A DNA stretch of 64,000 bases from NCBI RefSeq assembly GCF_002119805.1, contig NZ_CP021059.1:1302001-1366000 (forward strand). The letters are read 5' to 3'. Within the stretch, counting starts at the first letter, position 1; each line of letters opens with the position of its first letter. The position numbers were made by a program, and so were the translations under genes. Shown here piece by piece: positions 1 to 9,517 of the stretch. A model generated the notes under the pieces. That model saw only the letters and a program-made list of their open reading frames with translations. It did no database searches and had not been told where the DNA came from. This DNA is from Macrococcoides canis (GTDB lineage: Bacteria; Bacillota; Bacilli; Staphylococcales; Staphylococcaceae).

Positions 1-442
1 CAGCAAGTTTCACCGCACTTTCAATATCTTCCAGTAATCCATCGCTACCGGGCACCACTGGCACACCAGCTTTTATCATCTCTTTTTTAGCAACGTCCTT
101 AATCCCCATCTTACTGATAGATTGATGACTCGGACCGATAAACTTAATTTGACATGCCTCACACATTTCAGCAAATCGTGCATTCTCTGCTAGAAATCCA
201 TATCCAGGATGAATTCCATCACATCCTGTACTACTGGCGATCATCAATATGTTCGGGATATTCAAATACGAATCTTTAGATTGTTTCGGACCTACACAAT
301 ATGCTTCATCAGCAATCTGTGTATGCAGCGCATCTCTATCAGCTTCCGAATAGATGGCTACAGATTGTATACCCAGATCTTTAAGTGCTCGAATGATACG
401 TACCGCTATCTCTCCTCGATTTGCTACTAATACCTTCTTCAT
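1..442 (-). CDS. accC: Biotin carboxylase subunit of acetyl-CoA carboxylase (N-terminal part)
   Basis: The reverse complement from 442 reads MKKVLVANRGEIAVRIIRAL, the conserved N terminus of biotin carboxylase. It carries on with GIHPGYGFLAEN and the start of the ATP-grasp region, then runs off the window edge after about 147 codons. AccC carboxylates biotin on AccB with ATP and bicarbonate, the first half-reaction of malonyl-CoA synthesis. The start lies one base from the accB stop (444), so the two form an accBC operon transcribed from the promoter near 923-951. The product is certain; only the N-terminal third is visible. Confidence 0.96.
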   Translation of the reverse strand, partial: MKKVLVANRGEIAVRIIRALKDLGIQSVAIYSEADRDALHTQIADEAYCVGPKQSKDSYLNIPNILMIASSTGCDGIHPGYGFLAENARFAEMCEACQIKFIGPSHQSISKMGIKDVAKKEMIKAGVPVVPGSDGLLEDIESAVKLA

Positions 443-443
443 A

Positions 444-878
444 TTACTTCACCTTGAACAGAGGCTGACCATATTCTACGAGCTGACCATCCTCTACTAG
501 AATCTCAATAATTTCACCACTTACTTCTGCCTGGATTTCATTAAACAGTTTCATTGCTTCTAATATACACACAATACTATCATTCTTAACTTTATCCCCT
601 ACTTTTACATAAGGATCTGCTTCAGGAGAAGGAGATTTGTAGAATGTTCCGACCATCGGTGCGTTTATCGTCATTGTATCCTCAGTATGTTCTGTCGTTA
701 CTGGCTCTTTAACTTGAATTTGCTCGTGCGTCACATGTTTTACAGGCAATGTTACGCTTTCTCTAATTTCTTTCTCTTTCTTCAGCACGACTTTCAGTTC
801 TTTATCTTCATAATTAAATTCAGTAATGTCTGATGCATCGATCAGATCAATCAATGCTTTTATATGTTCAAGATTCAT
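444..878 (-). CDS. accB: Biotin carboxyl carrier protein of acetyl-CoA carboxylase
   Basis: A 144-aa protein of normal AccB length. The N-terminal helical segment (MNLEHIKALIDLIDAS) is followed by a charged linker with several valines and prolines, then the biotinyl domain with the EAMKLFNEI motif (around residues 108-116), whose lysine receives biotin. The swinging arm carries CO2 from AccC to the carboxyltransferase. It is the first gene of the accBC operon, with GGAGCAAC about 6 nt before its ATG. Confidence 0.97.
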   Translation of the reverse strand: MNLEHIKALIDLIDASDITEFNYEDKELKVVLKKEKEIRESVTLPVKHVTHEQIQVKEPVTTEHTEDTMTINAPMVGTFYKSPSPEADPYVKVGDKVKNDSIVCILEAMKLFNEIQAEVSGEIIEILVEDGQLVEYGQPLFKVK

Positions 879-922
879 AAGTTGCTCCTTTTATACATAG
901 TTTTAAGACTAGCTACTAATCA

Positions 923-951
923 ATTGTAAACTAGTGGTCTGACCAATTCAA
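923..951 (-). promoter_or_regulatory. accBC promoter with internal palindromic operator
   Basis: On the minus strand a TTGAAT -35 box (946-951) and a TACAAT -10 box (923-928) are separated by 17 nt. The spacer holds a perfect 11-bp palindrome TGGTCTGACCA at 935-945. TGGTnnnACCA is the general operator shape of GntR/FadR-family regulators; this is known family behaviour, while regulation here is inferred. Confidence 0.6.
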
Positions 952-968
952 CAATAAAAATAAAAAAA

Positions 969-987
969 GACATGTAAAAAACATGCC
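969..987 (-). terminator. Intrinsic terminator after efp
   Basis: A short stem GGCATGT/ACATGTC with a T-rich loop is followed on the minus strand by a run of seven T, just downstream of the efp stop codon. It separates efp from accBC. Confidence 0.75.
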
Positions 988-998
988 TTTAATAATGA

Positions 999-1556
999 TT
1001 ATCCACGCGATACGTAAGAACCATCAGTCGTATTGATAATTAATAAGTCTCCTTCATTAACAAATAAAGGAACGTTTAATGTGTATCCAGTTTCAACAGT
1101 TGCTGCTTTCGTTGCACCTTGGGCTGTATCACCTTTAATACCTGGTTCAGTCTCAGTAACTTGAAGTGTCACTGTATTCGGAAGTTCTACCCCTAACGTT
1201 TCACCTTCGTACATCTGAATATGAACTTCCATATTTTCTTTTAAGAACTTTAATTCGTACTCAATCGTGCTTTCTGGCAATTCAAGCTGTTCGTAAGATT
1301 CATTATCCATAAATACATGCTGATCACCTGAAGCATATAAATACTGCATGCGTTTGTTGTCAATCTGTGCTTTTCCAACTTTTTCACCAGCACGGAATGT
1401 CTTTTCCTGAATTGCACCTGTTCTTAAGTTTCTTAGTTTAGAACGTACAAATGCAGCACCTTTTCCTGGTTTAACGTGCTGGAATTCTATAACACGCCAT
1501 ATACCATTATCTACTTCGATTGTTAATCCTGTCTTAAAATCATTTACTGAAATCAT
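999..1556 (-). CDS. efp: Translation elongation factor P
   Basis: A 185-aa protein of standard EF-P length with the three-domain layout. The first beta-barrel domain carries the conserved loop VKPGKGAAF with Lys32 at its tip, the residue modified in bacterial EF-Ps to reach the ribosomal peptidyl-transferase centre. The C terminus ends in the typical [18 protein letters not shown] pattern. EF-P relieves ribosome stalling at polyproline stretches. It lies 24 nt downstream of the Xaa-Pro peptidase gene, a pairing common in Bacillota, and probably shares its transcript. Confidence 0.97.
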   Translation of the reverse strand: MISVNDFKTGLTIEVDNGIWRVIEFQHVKPGKGAAFVRSKLRNLRTGAIQEKTFRAGEKVGKAQIDNKRMQYLYASGDQHVFMDNESYEQLELPESTIEYELKFLKENMEVHIQMYEGETLGVELPNTVTLQVTETEPGIKGDTAQGATKAATVETGYTLNVPLFVNEGDLLIINTTDGSYVSRG

Positions 1557-1580
1557 GAATTTTCCTCCTCAATATACCTA

Positions 1581-2633
1581 CTATAAAATAATAAGGTCTT
1601 TTGTGGATTGTGTAAAGCGCTTTAGTCCATTTTTAGTGACTAAAACATCATCTTCTATACGAACCCCGCCTAAACCTGGCACATAGATTCCAGGTTCAAG
1701 CGTTACACACATATTTTCTTCCAGTATATGTGTAGAACGTTGTGAAAGCATCGGATTTTCATGGACTTCAAGCCCGATGCCATGCCCAAGACTATGTCCA
1801 AATGCATCTCCATAACCATATCCTGCAATGACATCTCTCGCAATTTTATCCGCTTCGACACCCGTCATTCCTGGTTTGATTTCATCCAATGCTTTAAGCT
1901 GCGATTCCAAAACAATATTATAGATTTTAACCATCTCTTCTTGCGGTGTTCCAACTGCAATTGTTCGTGTAATATCCGAAACATACCCTTCGTATAATGC
2001 ACCATAGTCAAATGTAATCATTTCGCCAGATTCAATCACCTTATTGCTCGCAACACCGTGGGGTAATGCACCTCTGACACCAGAAGCGATAATCGTATCA
2101 AAGGAAGAACTCGTAGCACCTAACGATCTCATCTTCATCTCTATCTCATTATTGAGATACATTTCTGTGACCCCAGGTTTTGTAATCTTTAAAATATAGT
2201 CAAAAGTAGCATCTGCTATATCCGCAGCTTTTTGAATCTGTTCAATTTCAAATGGTTCCTTCACCATTCTGATCTTTTCAATTTCACCAGTAATATCAAT
2301 AAGCTCGGCGCCTGATGCAAGCTGCTTATAATCATGGTATGTTATAAGATTCCCTTCAAATCCTACAGATTTAAATCCAAGCTCTTTAATGATATCAGTC
2401 AGCATTGCAAGTAAAGATGTCTTTTGCTTTACGATTTCAAAAGATTCCGCCTGTTTCGCTGCTTGTTCCATATATCTGAAATCTGTAATAAGTAAACTTT
2501 TTTCTTTAGTAAAAATCAATCCCGCGCTACTTCCAGTAAATCCAGATAAATATCTTCTGTTATATGGGGACAGTATCACAACTGCATCCAGCTGCTTTTC
2601 TTCTAATAAATGTCTGACTTTTTCTATTTTCAT
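1581..2633 (-). CDS. Xaa-Pro peptidase (M24 family, PepQ/YqhT-like)
   Basis: A 350-aa M24 metallopeptidase. An N-terminal creatinase-like domain (about 1-125) includes SPYNRRYLSGFTGS. The pita-bread catalytic domain shows the metal ligands: FDYGALYEGYVSDITRT (two Asp), HSLGHGIGLEVHE (His), LEPGIY (Glu) and VRIEDD (Glu). It should cleave the N-terminal residue before proline in peptides. It sits upstream of efp on the same strand. Whether it acts on dipeptides or as an aminopeptidase P cannot be told from sequence. Confidence 0.92.
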   Translation of the reverse strand: MKIEKVRHLLEEKQLDAVVILSPYNRRYLSGFTGSSAGLIFTKEKSLLITDFRYMEQAAKQAESFEIVKQKTSLLAMLTDIIKELGFKSVGFEGNLITYHDYKQLASGAELIDITGEIEKIRMVKEPFEIEQIQKAADIADATFDYILKITKPGVTEMYLNNEIEMKMRSLGATSSSFDTIIASGVRGALPHGVASNKVIESGEMITFDYGALYEGYVSDITRTIAVGTPQEEMVKIYNIVLESQLKALDEIKPGMTGVEADKIARDVIAGYGYGDAFGHSLGHGIGLEVHENPMLSQRSTHILEENMCVTLEPGIYVPGLGGVRIEDDVLVTKNGLKRFTQSTKDLIIL

Positions 2634-2728
2634 TTTTTTCTCCTTTGTAGTAACATTTTAACTATATTTTCTGAATATATACATGTTAACATAGTATTTA
2701 GGAAAACGAATCATTTGAGGAGCAAAAA

Positions 2729-3325
2729 ATGAAAAAATTCAAAATATTGTCATTAATAATGACTTCTACTATAACACTTACTGCATGTGGCAGCAGCACT
2801 GAAGCTGAACTCACAGATAAAACTACTGAATTAAAGAAAGAAGTAAAGCGCTTAAAGTCAAAAATTGAAGATGAAAAAACAGATCTGATTACAAAACAAA
2901 ACACTTTAAAATCAACTGACAACGAATTAAAACAGCTGCAAGGCAATGCTCAGATGTCTAATCATGAGTTTACAACGCACTTTAATTCATATGCAGCTTC
3001 ACTTGCTTTAGCGATAAAAAATTTCTCAGCGATTGAAAACAAGCTTTCAGAACAAAATGATTTACAGATAAAAGATTCATTAAGCACTATCAAAACTGAT
3101 GTCAAGGACACAATTCATGAATATGATCAGGCATTTAAAAATAGCGAACCCCCTGCAGCATTTAAAGATGTTCATCGTCAGGTTAATGAAGCGAACCGTA
3201 AATTCGATAAGGCAATCAGTTTGATTCATAACGGTTACGATGAATCTGATACAAAAAAAATAACGCAAGGTAAAGCGATGCTTCACGATGCGATAGATGC
3301 ATTTGACAAATTAACAGTTGAGTAG
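2729..3325 (+). CDS. Lipoprotein with coiled-coil region
   Basis: A 198-aa protein with a lipoprotein signal peptide: lysine-rich N region, hydrophobic core and lipobox LTAC with Cys20. Residues about 25-75 are charged and heptad-like (ELTDKTTELKKEVKRLKSKIEDEK), predicting a coiled coil. It resembles the YkyA-type putative cell-wall-binding lipoproteins of Bacillota in layout, but no catalytic motif is visible. It is transcribed divergently from the peptidase gene, with GAGGAG 7 nt before the ATG. The function is unknown. Confidence 0.85.
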   Translation: MKKFKILSLIMTSTITLTACGSSTEAELTDKTTELKKEVKRLKSKIEDEKTDLITKQNTLKSTDNELKQLQGNAQMSNHEFTTHFNSYAASLALAIKNFSAIENKLSEQNDLQIKDSLSTIKTDVKDTIHEYDQAFKNSEPPAAFKDVHRQVNEANRKFDKAISLIHNGYDESDTKKITQGKAMLHDAIDAFDKLTVE

Positions 3326-3344
3326 GTAAGCGCATGCGCTTACC
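3325..3344. terminator. Bidirectional terminator
   Basis: GGTAAGCGCATGCGCTTACC is a perfect 20-bp palindrome followed by TTCTTTTT on the plus strand. It lies between the convergent lipoprotein and lipM genes, overlapping the lipM stop. Confidence 0.85.
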
Positions 3345-4170
3345 TTCTTTTTAACCATTCTTCACTTCTATATTTTTCTATTAAGACAGAAACTTCCTGT
3401 TCAATCTCAGCAGTTACATTAAAAGGCTTCAGTTTAATGCCGAGACCTTTTTCAAATCCTTCATAAAAAGCTTTTTCCATCATCGGTATTGTAATCTGTT
3501 CGTCGGTAAGATCCTCGATACTGATAGCTTTAGAATAAAAACTTCGCTTCATACGTTCTTTCAGTCTTTCACTACTAAAGATAAATAAATCAAACAGCTC
3601 ATCTACATCAATTGACTGTAATATTGAGCCATGCTGCAGTATTACTCCTTTTTGACGCGTCTGTGCACTGCCAGCTATCTTCTTCCCTTCAACGACCAGT
3701 TCATACCAGCTGGATGCATCGAAGCATACAGAGCTTCTCGGGTCCTTCAGACGTGCTCTGTCTTCTTTCGTCCTCGGCACAGAAAATTCTGCCTGGAATC
3801 CTAAATTTCTAAATCCTTCAAGTAATCCTGTTGAAATTACTTTATAAGCAGCAGTTACAGAATCAGGCATCTTATCATGAGATTCAGGTACAATGACACT
3901 GTACGTCAGCTCCTTATCGTGCAGCACACCGCGTCCACCTGTAGCACGTCTTACAAGCCCATATCCACCAGCCGATACTTTATCAAGATCAATTTCTTTT
4001 TCTAGTTTCTGAAAATAACCGATTGATAAAGTTTTAGGATTCCATCCATAAAATCTGATGACGGGTGGCAGCGTTCCTTGCGATACTAGATTAAGCAATG
4101 CTTCATCCATCGCCATGTTATAATATGGATCATTTTTATGTGTATTGATAAATAACCATTCTTCCTGCAT
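3340..4170 (-). CDS. lipM: Octanoyl-[GcvH]:protein N-octanoyltransferase LipM
   Basis: A 276-aa member of the biotin/lipoate transferase family. [18 protein letters not shown] (about residues 74-91) is the lipoyl/octanoyl-binding motif. [12 protein letters not shown] places a cysteine at residue 149, matching the nucleophile of Bacillus LipM rather than a lipoate ligase, and [11 protein letters not shown] follows. LipM moves octanoyl from acyl carrier protein to GcvH at the start of lipoate synthesis. Nearness to the rhodanese gene and the gcv genes copies the Bacillus order. The start is the ATG at 4170, preceded by GAGGG; a TTG two codons upstream is less likely. Confidence 0.92.
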   Translation of the reverse strand: MQEEWLFINTHKNDPYYNMAMDEALLNLVSQGTLPPVIRFYGWNPKTLSIGYFQKLEKEIDLDKVSAGGYGLVRRATGGRGVLHDKELTYSVIVPESHDKMPDSVTAAYKVISTGLLEGFRNLGFQAEFSVPRTKEDRARLKDPRSSVCFDASSWYELVVEGKKIAGSAQTRQKGVILQHGSILQSIDVDELFDLFIFSSERLKERMKRSFYSKAISIEDLTDEQITIPMMEKAFYEGFEKGLGIKLKPFNVTAEIEQEVSVLIEKYRSEEWLKRR

Positions 4171-4274
4171 AAGCAACCCTCTTTACTGTATGTCTATTGT
4201 TTAAAAAAATACTTTGAAAATAAAGTATATTATATCTATAATAAATCTATGAAATAAAAAGGAGGAATACCTGT

Positions 4275-4655
4275 ATGAGTTTTTGGTATGTGTTAGGTAT
4301 TGTTCTTCTCTTACTATTCATCTATATACTTATTAATTACTTTATTAATCGTAAAGCTGTTACTGAGTTAAGTCAAGATGAGTTTCAACAAGGTTTAAGA
4401 AGAGCACAAGTGATCGATCTACGTGAGAAAGCAGACTATGATTACGGACATATTATCGGGGCTAGAAATATTCCGATGTCAATATTCAGAACACGTATGC
4501 TTGGTTTACGTAAAGATCAGCCCATCTATTTCGTTGACGCGAACGGCATTTCAAGTTACCGTGCCGCACGTATGATGAAAAAGCATGGTTATAGCGACAT
4601 TTATATGCTTAAAAATGGCTATAAAGGCTGGTCTGGTAAAATTAAATCGAAATAG
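4275..4655 (+). CDS. Membrane-anchored rhodanese-like protein (YqhL-like)
   Basis: A 126-aa protein with an N-terminal transmembrane helix (residues about 4-22) followed by a rhodanese domain. VIDLREKADYDYGHIIGARNIPMS is the standard N-terminal half and MLKNGYKGW the C-terminal end. The loop that normally reads C-x-x-G-x-R-S is here FVDANGISSYRAA, so the catalytic cysteine is absent and sulfur transfer is doubtful. AAGGAGG lies before the start. It is a yqhL-type neighbour of lipM and the gcv genes; its role is unknown. Confidence 0.88.
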   Translation: MSFWYVLGIVLLLLFIYILINYFINRKAVTELSQDEFQQGLRRAQVIDLREKADYDYGHIIGARNIPMSIFRTRMLGLRKDQPIYFVDANGISSYRAARMMKKHGYSDIYMLKNGYKGWSGKIKSK

Positions 4656-4705
4656 ATCTAAAAGCTGGCACAAAAGTGATTCGCAGTTGAGACATTTAAT
4701 AGAGA

Positions 4706-4731
4706 GAGGCCGGGACATATGTCCCGGCCTC
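4706..4731. terminator. Strong bidirectional terminator
   Basis: Perfect 26-bp palindrome with arms GAGGCCGGGACAT and ATGTCCCGGCCTC, followed by eight T on the plus strand. It sits between the convergent rhodanese and gcvPB genes. Confidence 0.9.
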
Positions 4732-4741
4732 TTTTTTTCCA

Positions 4742-6211
4742 TTATTTCTCAATTGAACCTTCATACTTTAATACTGGCTTACGTGCTGCCAATGTTTCAT
4801 CTAATCGCCCGATCACTGTGTGATGTGGAGCTTCTAATACGATATCCGGATTCTCTTCAGCTTCTTTAGCAATTTGAATCATCGTATCACAGAATGAATC
4901 TAATGTTTCTTTAGACTCTGTTTCTGTAGGTTCGATCATCATACATTCCTCAACGTTTAACGGGAAGTAGATTGTTGGTGGATGGAAGTTAAAGTCTAAC
5001 AGGCGTTTTGCCATATCTAATGTTCTTACACCAAGTTTCTTCTGTTTAGATCCACTAATTACAAACTCATGCTTACAATGACGGTCATATGGTAATACGA
5101 AGTAGTCCTGTAATCTTCTCATCATATAGTTCGCATTTAATACTGCAACTTCTGAAGCTTCTTTTAAACCATCTGGACCCATTGTACGAATATACGTATA
5201 AGCACGTAAATAAATACCGAAGTTACCGTAGAATGGTTTGACACGACCAATTGATTGCGGACGATCGTTATCAAATTTATAGCCATCTTCTGTTTTGATG
5301 ATATGTGGTTTCGGTAAGAATGGTACTAGATCTGCTTTTACACCGACTGGTCCTGAACCTGGTCCACCACCACCGTGTGGTCCAGTGAACGTTTTGTGTA
5401 AGTTTAAGTGAACTGCGTCAAATCCCATGTCTCCAGGGCGTACTTTACTCATGATTGCATTTAAGTTTGCGCCATCATAATATAATTTCCCACCGGCAGC
5501 ATGTACAATTTCACGAATTTCAAGAATATCTTCTTCAAATAAACCTAATGTGTTCGGGTTTGTTAACATGATTGCAGCAGTATCATCACCTACAACACGC
5601 TTCAAGTCTTCAATATCAACTAGACCAAATTCATTCGATTTAACCGTTACAGTTTCAAATCCAGCAACTGTTGCTGAAGCTGGGTTCGTACCATGTGCTG
5701 AGTCAGGTACGATTACTTTTGTACGATTATGATCTCCATTTGCCTCATGGTATGCACGAATCATCATCAATGCAGTCCACTCACCGTGAGCACCTGCTGC
5801 TGGCTGAAGCGTTACTTCGTCCATTCCTGTAATTTCTTTTAAATGTTCCTGTAAATCGTAGATTACTTCTAAAGAACCTTGAATCGTTTTTTCATCTTGA
5901 AGTGGGTGAGCGTTCGCAAATCCTGACATACGCGCCACTTTTTCGTTAATCTTCGGGTTGTATTTCATCGTACAAGAACCTAATGGATAGAATCCTGAGT
6001 CTACACCATGGTTTTTATTTGAAAGTTCTGTATAATGACGCATTAAATCTAGTTCTGCTACTTCTGGTAACATCGGGCGTTCTTTACGAATAAACTTACT
6101 ATCTAATAAATCTTCAACTTTTTTATTCTCTACTTCTAATTCTGGCAATGAATAGCTGAATCGATTTTCTTTTGAACGTTCAAAAATTAACGGAGAGCTT
6201 CCCTTAAGCAT
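4742..6211 (-). CDS. gcvPB: Glycine dehydrogenase (decarboxylating) subunit 2
   Basis: A 489-aa PLP enzyme, the C-terminal half of P-protein encoded separately as in other Bacillota. [21 protein letters not shown] contains the Schiff-base lysine and glycine-rich cofactor loop; [16 protein letters not shown] and GANLNAIM are further PLP-site motifs. With GcvPA it decarboxylates glycine and loads the aminomethyl group onto lipoyl-GcvH. It overlaps the gcvPA stop by 8 nt. The ATG at 6211 is chosen because AGGTG lies 6 nt before it; a GTG three codons upstream is possible. Confidence 0.97.
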   Translation of the reverse strand: MLKGSSPLIFERSKENRFSYSLPELEVENKKVEDLLDSKFIRKERPMLPEVAELDLMRHYTELSNKNHGVDSGFYPLGSCTMKYNPKINEKVARMSGFANAHPLQDEKTIQGSLEVIYDLQEHLKEITGMDEVTLQPAAGAHGEWTALMMIRAYHEANGDHNRTKVIVPDSAHGTNPASATVAGFETVTVKSNEFGLVDIEDLKRVVGDDTAAIMLTNPNTLGLFEEDILEIREIVHAAGGKLYYDGANLNAIMSKVRPGDMGFDAVHLNLHKTFTGPHGGGGPGSGPVGVKADLVPFLPKPHIIKTEDGYKFDNDRPQSIGRVKPFYGNFGIYLRAYTYIRTMGPDGLKEASEVAVLNANYMMRRLQDYFVLPYDRHCKHEFVISGSKQKKLGVRTLDMAKRLLDFNFHPPTIYFPLNVEECMMIEPTETESKETLDSFCDTMIQIAKEAEENPDIVLEAPHHTVIGRLDETLAARKPVLKYEGSIEK

Positions 6212-7547
6212 TGAACACACCTACTTTCGCGATAAATGTATCAATTTCTTCTTTCGTACGTAGTTCAGTTACTGCAATTAACATATGATTATTATACTTC
6301 TCTTCAACTTGACCCAGGTCATATCCACCAATGAAACCTTCTTCAAGAAGTTTTTCATTGATCTCTTTTACCGGATGATTAAATTTCACGACGAATTCAT
6401 TGAATGTTGTACCTTCAAGAATTTCAAAACCTTCTTCGATCATGCGTGATTTCATATAATTTGCTTTTTGTAGGTTCTGGTTCGCCATTTCATATACACC
6501 GTTCTTACCTAACGCACTCATTGCAACAGATGCTGCTAAAGCATTTAACGCTTGGTTAGAACAGATGTTAGAAGTTGCTTTATCACGACGAATATGCTGT
6601 TCACGTGCTTGTAATGTTAATACAAATCCACGGTTACCTTCATCATCCTGTGTCTGACCAACGAGACGACCCGGCATTTTACGCATCAATTTCTTCGTTG
6701 CAGCAAAATAACCACAATGTGGTCCACCAAGTTGTGCTGGAATACCAAATACTTGTGCATCTCCAACAACTAAGTCAGCACCGAACTCTCCAGGTGGTGT
6801 TAATAGACCTAGACTCATCGGATTACTAGAAACTACGAATAAAGCTTTAGTACCTTCAGTGAATGATTTAATCGTCTCTAGATCTTCTACGCTTCCGAAG
6901 AAGTTTGGATATTGAACCATCACACATGCTGTATCTTCATCAATAGCCGCTTTTAAAGCATCGAGATCAGTAACAGTATCTTTAACATCGATTTCAACGA
7001 CTTCTAGATGCTGACCTTTTGCATATGTTTGTAATACTGCGCGTGATTGATCATTCACTGCTTTAGAAACAATGATCTTCTTGTTTCGAGTGTGGCCACA
7101 AGCAAGCATTGCAGCTTCGGCGAATGATGTCCCACCATCATACATAGATGAGTTCGCACAATCCATACCAGTAAGTTCAGCAATCATCGTCTGGAACTCA
7201 AAGATTGCCTGTAATTCACCTTGAGAAATTTCAGGCTGATACGGAGTATATGCAGTATAGAATTCACTACGTGAAATAACGTGATCTACTACCGTCGGAA
7301 TGTAATGATCATATACACCTGCACCTAAAAATGACACATGCGTATCACTCGTTACGTTCTTGTTTGCAAGTGCTTGTAATTCTCTTAATAATGGTGTTTC
7401 AGATTTACGTGGTTTAATATTTAAATCGCCTTGGAAACGTACTTTCTCAGGAATATCCTGGAATAACTCATCGATTGAGTTAATGCCGATTGTTTCCATC
7501 ATATCTTTTTTATCAGTTTCAGTTAATGGTATATAACGATGACTCAT
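6204..7547 (-). CDS. gcvPA: Glycine dehydrogenase (decarboxylating) subunit 1
   Basis: A 447-aa protein, the N-terminal half of P-protein. It contains the aspartate-aminotransferase-like fold motifs [24 protein letters not shown] and the family signature [40 protein letters not shown] in the second half. It pairs with GcvPB in the glycine cleavage system. It is the second gene of gcvT-gcvPA-gcvPB, 12 nt after gcvT, and so under the upstream glycine riboswitch. Confidence 0.97.
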   Translation of the reverse strand: MSHRYIPLTETDKKDMMETIGINSIDELFQDIPEKVRFQGDLNIKPRKSETPLLRELQALANKNVTSDTHVSFLGAGVYDHYIPTVVDHVISRSEFYTAYTPYQPEISQGELQAIFEFQTMIAELTGMDCANSSMYDGGTSFAEAAMLACGHTRNKKIIVSKAVNDQSRAVLQTYAKGQHLEVVEIDVKDTVTDLDALKAAIDEDTACVMVQYPNFFGSVEDLETIKSFTEGTKALFVVSSNPMSLGLLTPPGEFGADLVVGDAQVFGIPAQLGGPHCGYFAATKKLMRKMPGRLVGQTQDDEGNRGFVLTLQAREQHIRRDKATSNICSNQALNALAASVAMSALGKNGVYEMANQNLQKANYMKSRMIEEGFEILEGTTFNEFVVKFNHPVKEINEKLLEEGFIGGYDLGQVEEKYNNHMLIAVTELRTKEEIDTFIAKVGVFNA

Positions 7548-7559
7548 TTTCTTCGCCCC

Positions 7560-8642
7560 TTAATTTTTATGGAATGGAGTTTTAACAACTTTTGCTGGAA
7601 TACGTTTTTTACGAACTTGTACATACACTTCTGTATCCAGTGCAGTAAATTCTGTATCAATTAATGCTAACGCAATTGAACGGCCAGTTGATGGTGATTG
7701 TGTACCGCTAGTAACATAACCAATTTTTTTATCTTCTTTATCAAATACTTCATAATCCGTACGAGCAATACCACGTTCTAATAGCTCAATACCAGCAGAT
7801 TTACGTTTAACACCTTCAGCTTTTTGAGCTTCTAATACCGATTTACCAATGAAGTCACCTTTATCAAGTTTTACGCTGAAGCCCATCTTTGCTTCATAAG
7901 GTGTAATTTCAGTTGATAAATCTTGTCCGTGTAATGGTAATGCTGCTTCTAATCGTAATGTATCACGAGCACCTAAACCACATGGTGTAATACCCAGGTT
8001 AAGTAATGCTTCCCAGATTGCAACCGTATCCTCTGCTTTACAGTAAATCTCAAATCCATGTTCACCTGTATAACCAGACTGGCTTAAAATAACAGTTTTA
8101 CCGAAGATTTCAACATCTTTTAAAAATTCAAATAATTTTAATTCTGAAATATCTTCTTTAACTTCTGATTGAAGTTTATCAACTGTTTTCGGTCCTTGAA
8201 CTGCAATTTGTCCATATTGTGATGAAACATTTGTGATTGTTACACCATCTTTTTCATGTGACTTTAACCATTCGAAGTCAATATCAGTATTTCCGGCATT
8301 TACTACGAGTAAGTATTTATTCTCTTCTAATTTATATACAACAAGGTCGTCAATAACGCCGCCATCTTCATTACAGATCATTGTATACTGAGCTTTTTTA
8401 TCCGTCATTTTAGACGCATCATTTGTAAGAACATACTGAAGGTATTCAAGTGCCTGCTCACCTTCAACAATAATTTCACCCATATGGCTGACATCAAACA
8501 TTCCTACATCTTCTCTTACTGCGATATGTTCTTCTTTAATGCTAGAAAATTGAACAGGTAAAGCCCAACCAGAAAAATCAATTACTTTTGCACCATCTTC
8601 AAGATACTTTTCATAAAGTGGTGTTTTCTTTAATTCTGACAT
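7560..8642 (-). CDS. gcvT: Aminomethyltransferase (glycine cleavage T protein)
   Basis: A 360-aa T protein. It starts [19 protein letters not shown], followed by [11 protein letters not shown], the folate-binding fold signature, and ends with the C-terminal barrel ([20 protein letters not shown]). It moves the methylene group from aminomethyl-GcvH to tetrahydrofolate and releases ammonia. The start at 8642 has AGGAGG 7 nt upstream; the ORF opens 12 codons earlier without a ribosome site. It is the first gene of the gcv operon. Confidence 0.97.
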   Translation of the reverse strand: MSELKKTPLYEKYLEDGAKVIDFSGWALPVQFSSIKEEHIAVREDVGMFDVSHMGEIIVEGEQALEYLQYVLTNDASKMTDKKAQYTMICNEDGGVIDDLVVYKLEENKYLLVVNAGNTDIDFEWLKSHEKDGVTITNVSSQYGQIAVQGPKTVDKLQSEVKEDISELKLFEFLKDVEIFGKTVILSQSGYTGEHGFEIYCKAEDTVAIWEALLNLGITPCGLGARDTLRLEAALPLHGQDLSTEITPYEAKMGFSVKLDKGDFIGKSVLEAQKAEGVKRKSAGIELLERGIARTDYEVFDKEDKKIGYVTSGTQSPSTGRSIALALIDTEFTALDTEVYVQVRKKRIPAKVVKTPFHKN

Positions 8643-8660
8643 GATATTCCTCCTAATTGT

Positions 8661-8790
8661 TAAATATAAAAACAGCATAGCATAATGCTATCCTGCTTCA
8701 TTACAGGGTTCGTCCAGAAATTATCCTTTTGCCTGAGAGTTTAATATAGCGATGCCCCTTCGGCGATGATTCCTCATTCTCTCTAATTTC
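8661..8790 (-). promoter_or_regulatory. Glycine riboswitch (one recognisable aptamer) with terminator
   Basis: Read on the minus strand, AGAGAGAATGAGGA is followed by CGCCGAAGGGGCA and then CTCTCAGGCAAAAGGA and TTTCTGGACGAACCC, the conserved strands of the glycine aptamer. Only one full aptamer is visible before gcvT, where tandem copies are common. Downstream, the stem TAGCA/TGCTA with flanking CAG/CTG and a GTTTTT tail (about 8668-8696) looks like the expression-platform terminator. The 5' edge overlaps the aroK stop codon (8783-8785). Confidence 0.88.
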
Positions 8791-9289
8791 CTTCTTCCGC
8801 AATAATAAAATTGTGAATTTCCTGCACACAGTTTGACAGTTCATCATCATTGTTAACGCTAATGTATGCGATTTCATTATAACGTGAACGTCTTCTAAAG
8901 TACAAGTCTTTAATTGCATCAAATGATCTATTCATCGCATTCGGACGATTAATATCATTTACAATTCTATTATACACAGTGTTAATGTTCGTATCTACCC
9001 ATATATTTATTTTATTTTGTTTCAAAAGTTCAATATTGTTCGGATTTTCCACTACTCCACCACCAGTAGCTAAAACAATATTCATGTTTATGAATTTTTT
9101 TAAAGTATTATACTCCAAAGTTCTAAAGTATGGTTCTCCGTATTGTTCAAATATATCCTTAATCTTCATATTCATTTCAAGCTCAATTTGTTCATCGATA
9201 TCGATGAACTTTAAATCAAGTCTTCGTGCTAATAAATTTCCTATCGTTGTTTTCCCGACACCCATAAATCCTACCAGTACATAAGCCAA
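8783..9289 (-). CDS. aroK: Shikimate kinase
   Basis: A 168-aa enzyme of normal size. The Walker A motif GFMGVGKTT is at residues 8-16, followed by FIDIDEQIE, the shikimate-binding YFRTLE, LATGGGVV (about 75-82), and the RRRSRY lid/arginine segment. It phosphorylates shikimate in aromatic amino acid synthesis. It starts directly after the comGG stop, so it may be read from the comG transcript, and its last bases form the first bases of the glycine riboswitch. Confidence 0.96.
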   Translation of the reverse strand: MAYVLVGFMGVGKTTIGNLLARRLDLKFIDIDEQIELEMNMKIKDIFEQYGEPYFRTLEYNTLKKFINMNIVLATGGGVVENPNNIELLKQNKINIWVDTNINTVYNRIVNDINRPNAMNRSFDAIKDLYFRRRSRYNEIAYISVNNDDELSNCVQEIHNFIIAEEGN

Positions 9290-9517
9290 CTAAACACCTC
9301 TTTTTTCTACAGACTTTAAAATCTCTTCATAATAATACTGTTCAAGATGATCCATCGTCTTTAATTTTAACATGAATCTACTGCTATAATAACTTAAAAA
9401 AAAGACAGTTAAAAAAAGTAGAATCAGTAAATACGGTGTAATAAAACCACTATAGCACTTGATATTTTTTTGGGATTGATTCGTTTTTTGATTGCAGAGA
9501 TATGTATAGATGTTCAT
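9290..9517 (-). CDS. comGG: Competence protein ComGG-like (last comG gene)
   Basis: A 75-aa protein with one hydrophobic helix (about residues 26-46, TPYLLILLFLTVFFLSYYSS), as expected of the small last protein of a comG operon. No conserved motif identifies it on its own; the assignment rests on position between comGF, which it overlaps by 68 nt, and aroK. ComGG is a minor pseudopilin in Bacillus. Confidence 0.7.
   Translation of the reverse strand: MNIYTYLCNQKTNQSQKNIKCYSGFITPYLLILLFLTVFFLSYYSSRFMLKLKTMDHLEQYYYEEILKSVEKRGV

Noticed and set aside
8701-8922. 73-codon minus-strand ORF between aroK and gcvT
   Set aside because: It covers the glycine riboswitch in another frame of aroK and resembles no protein.
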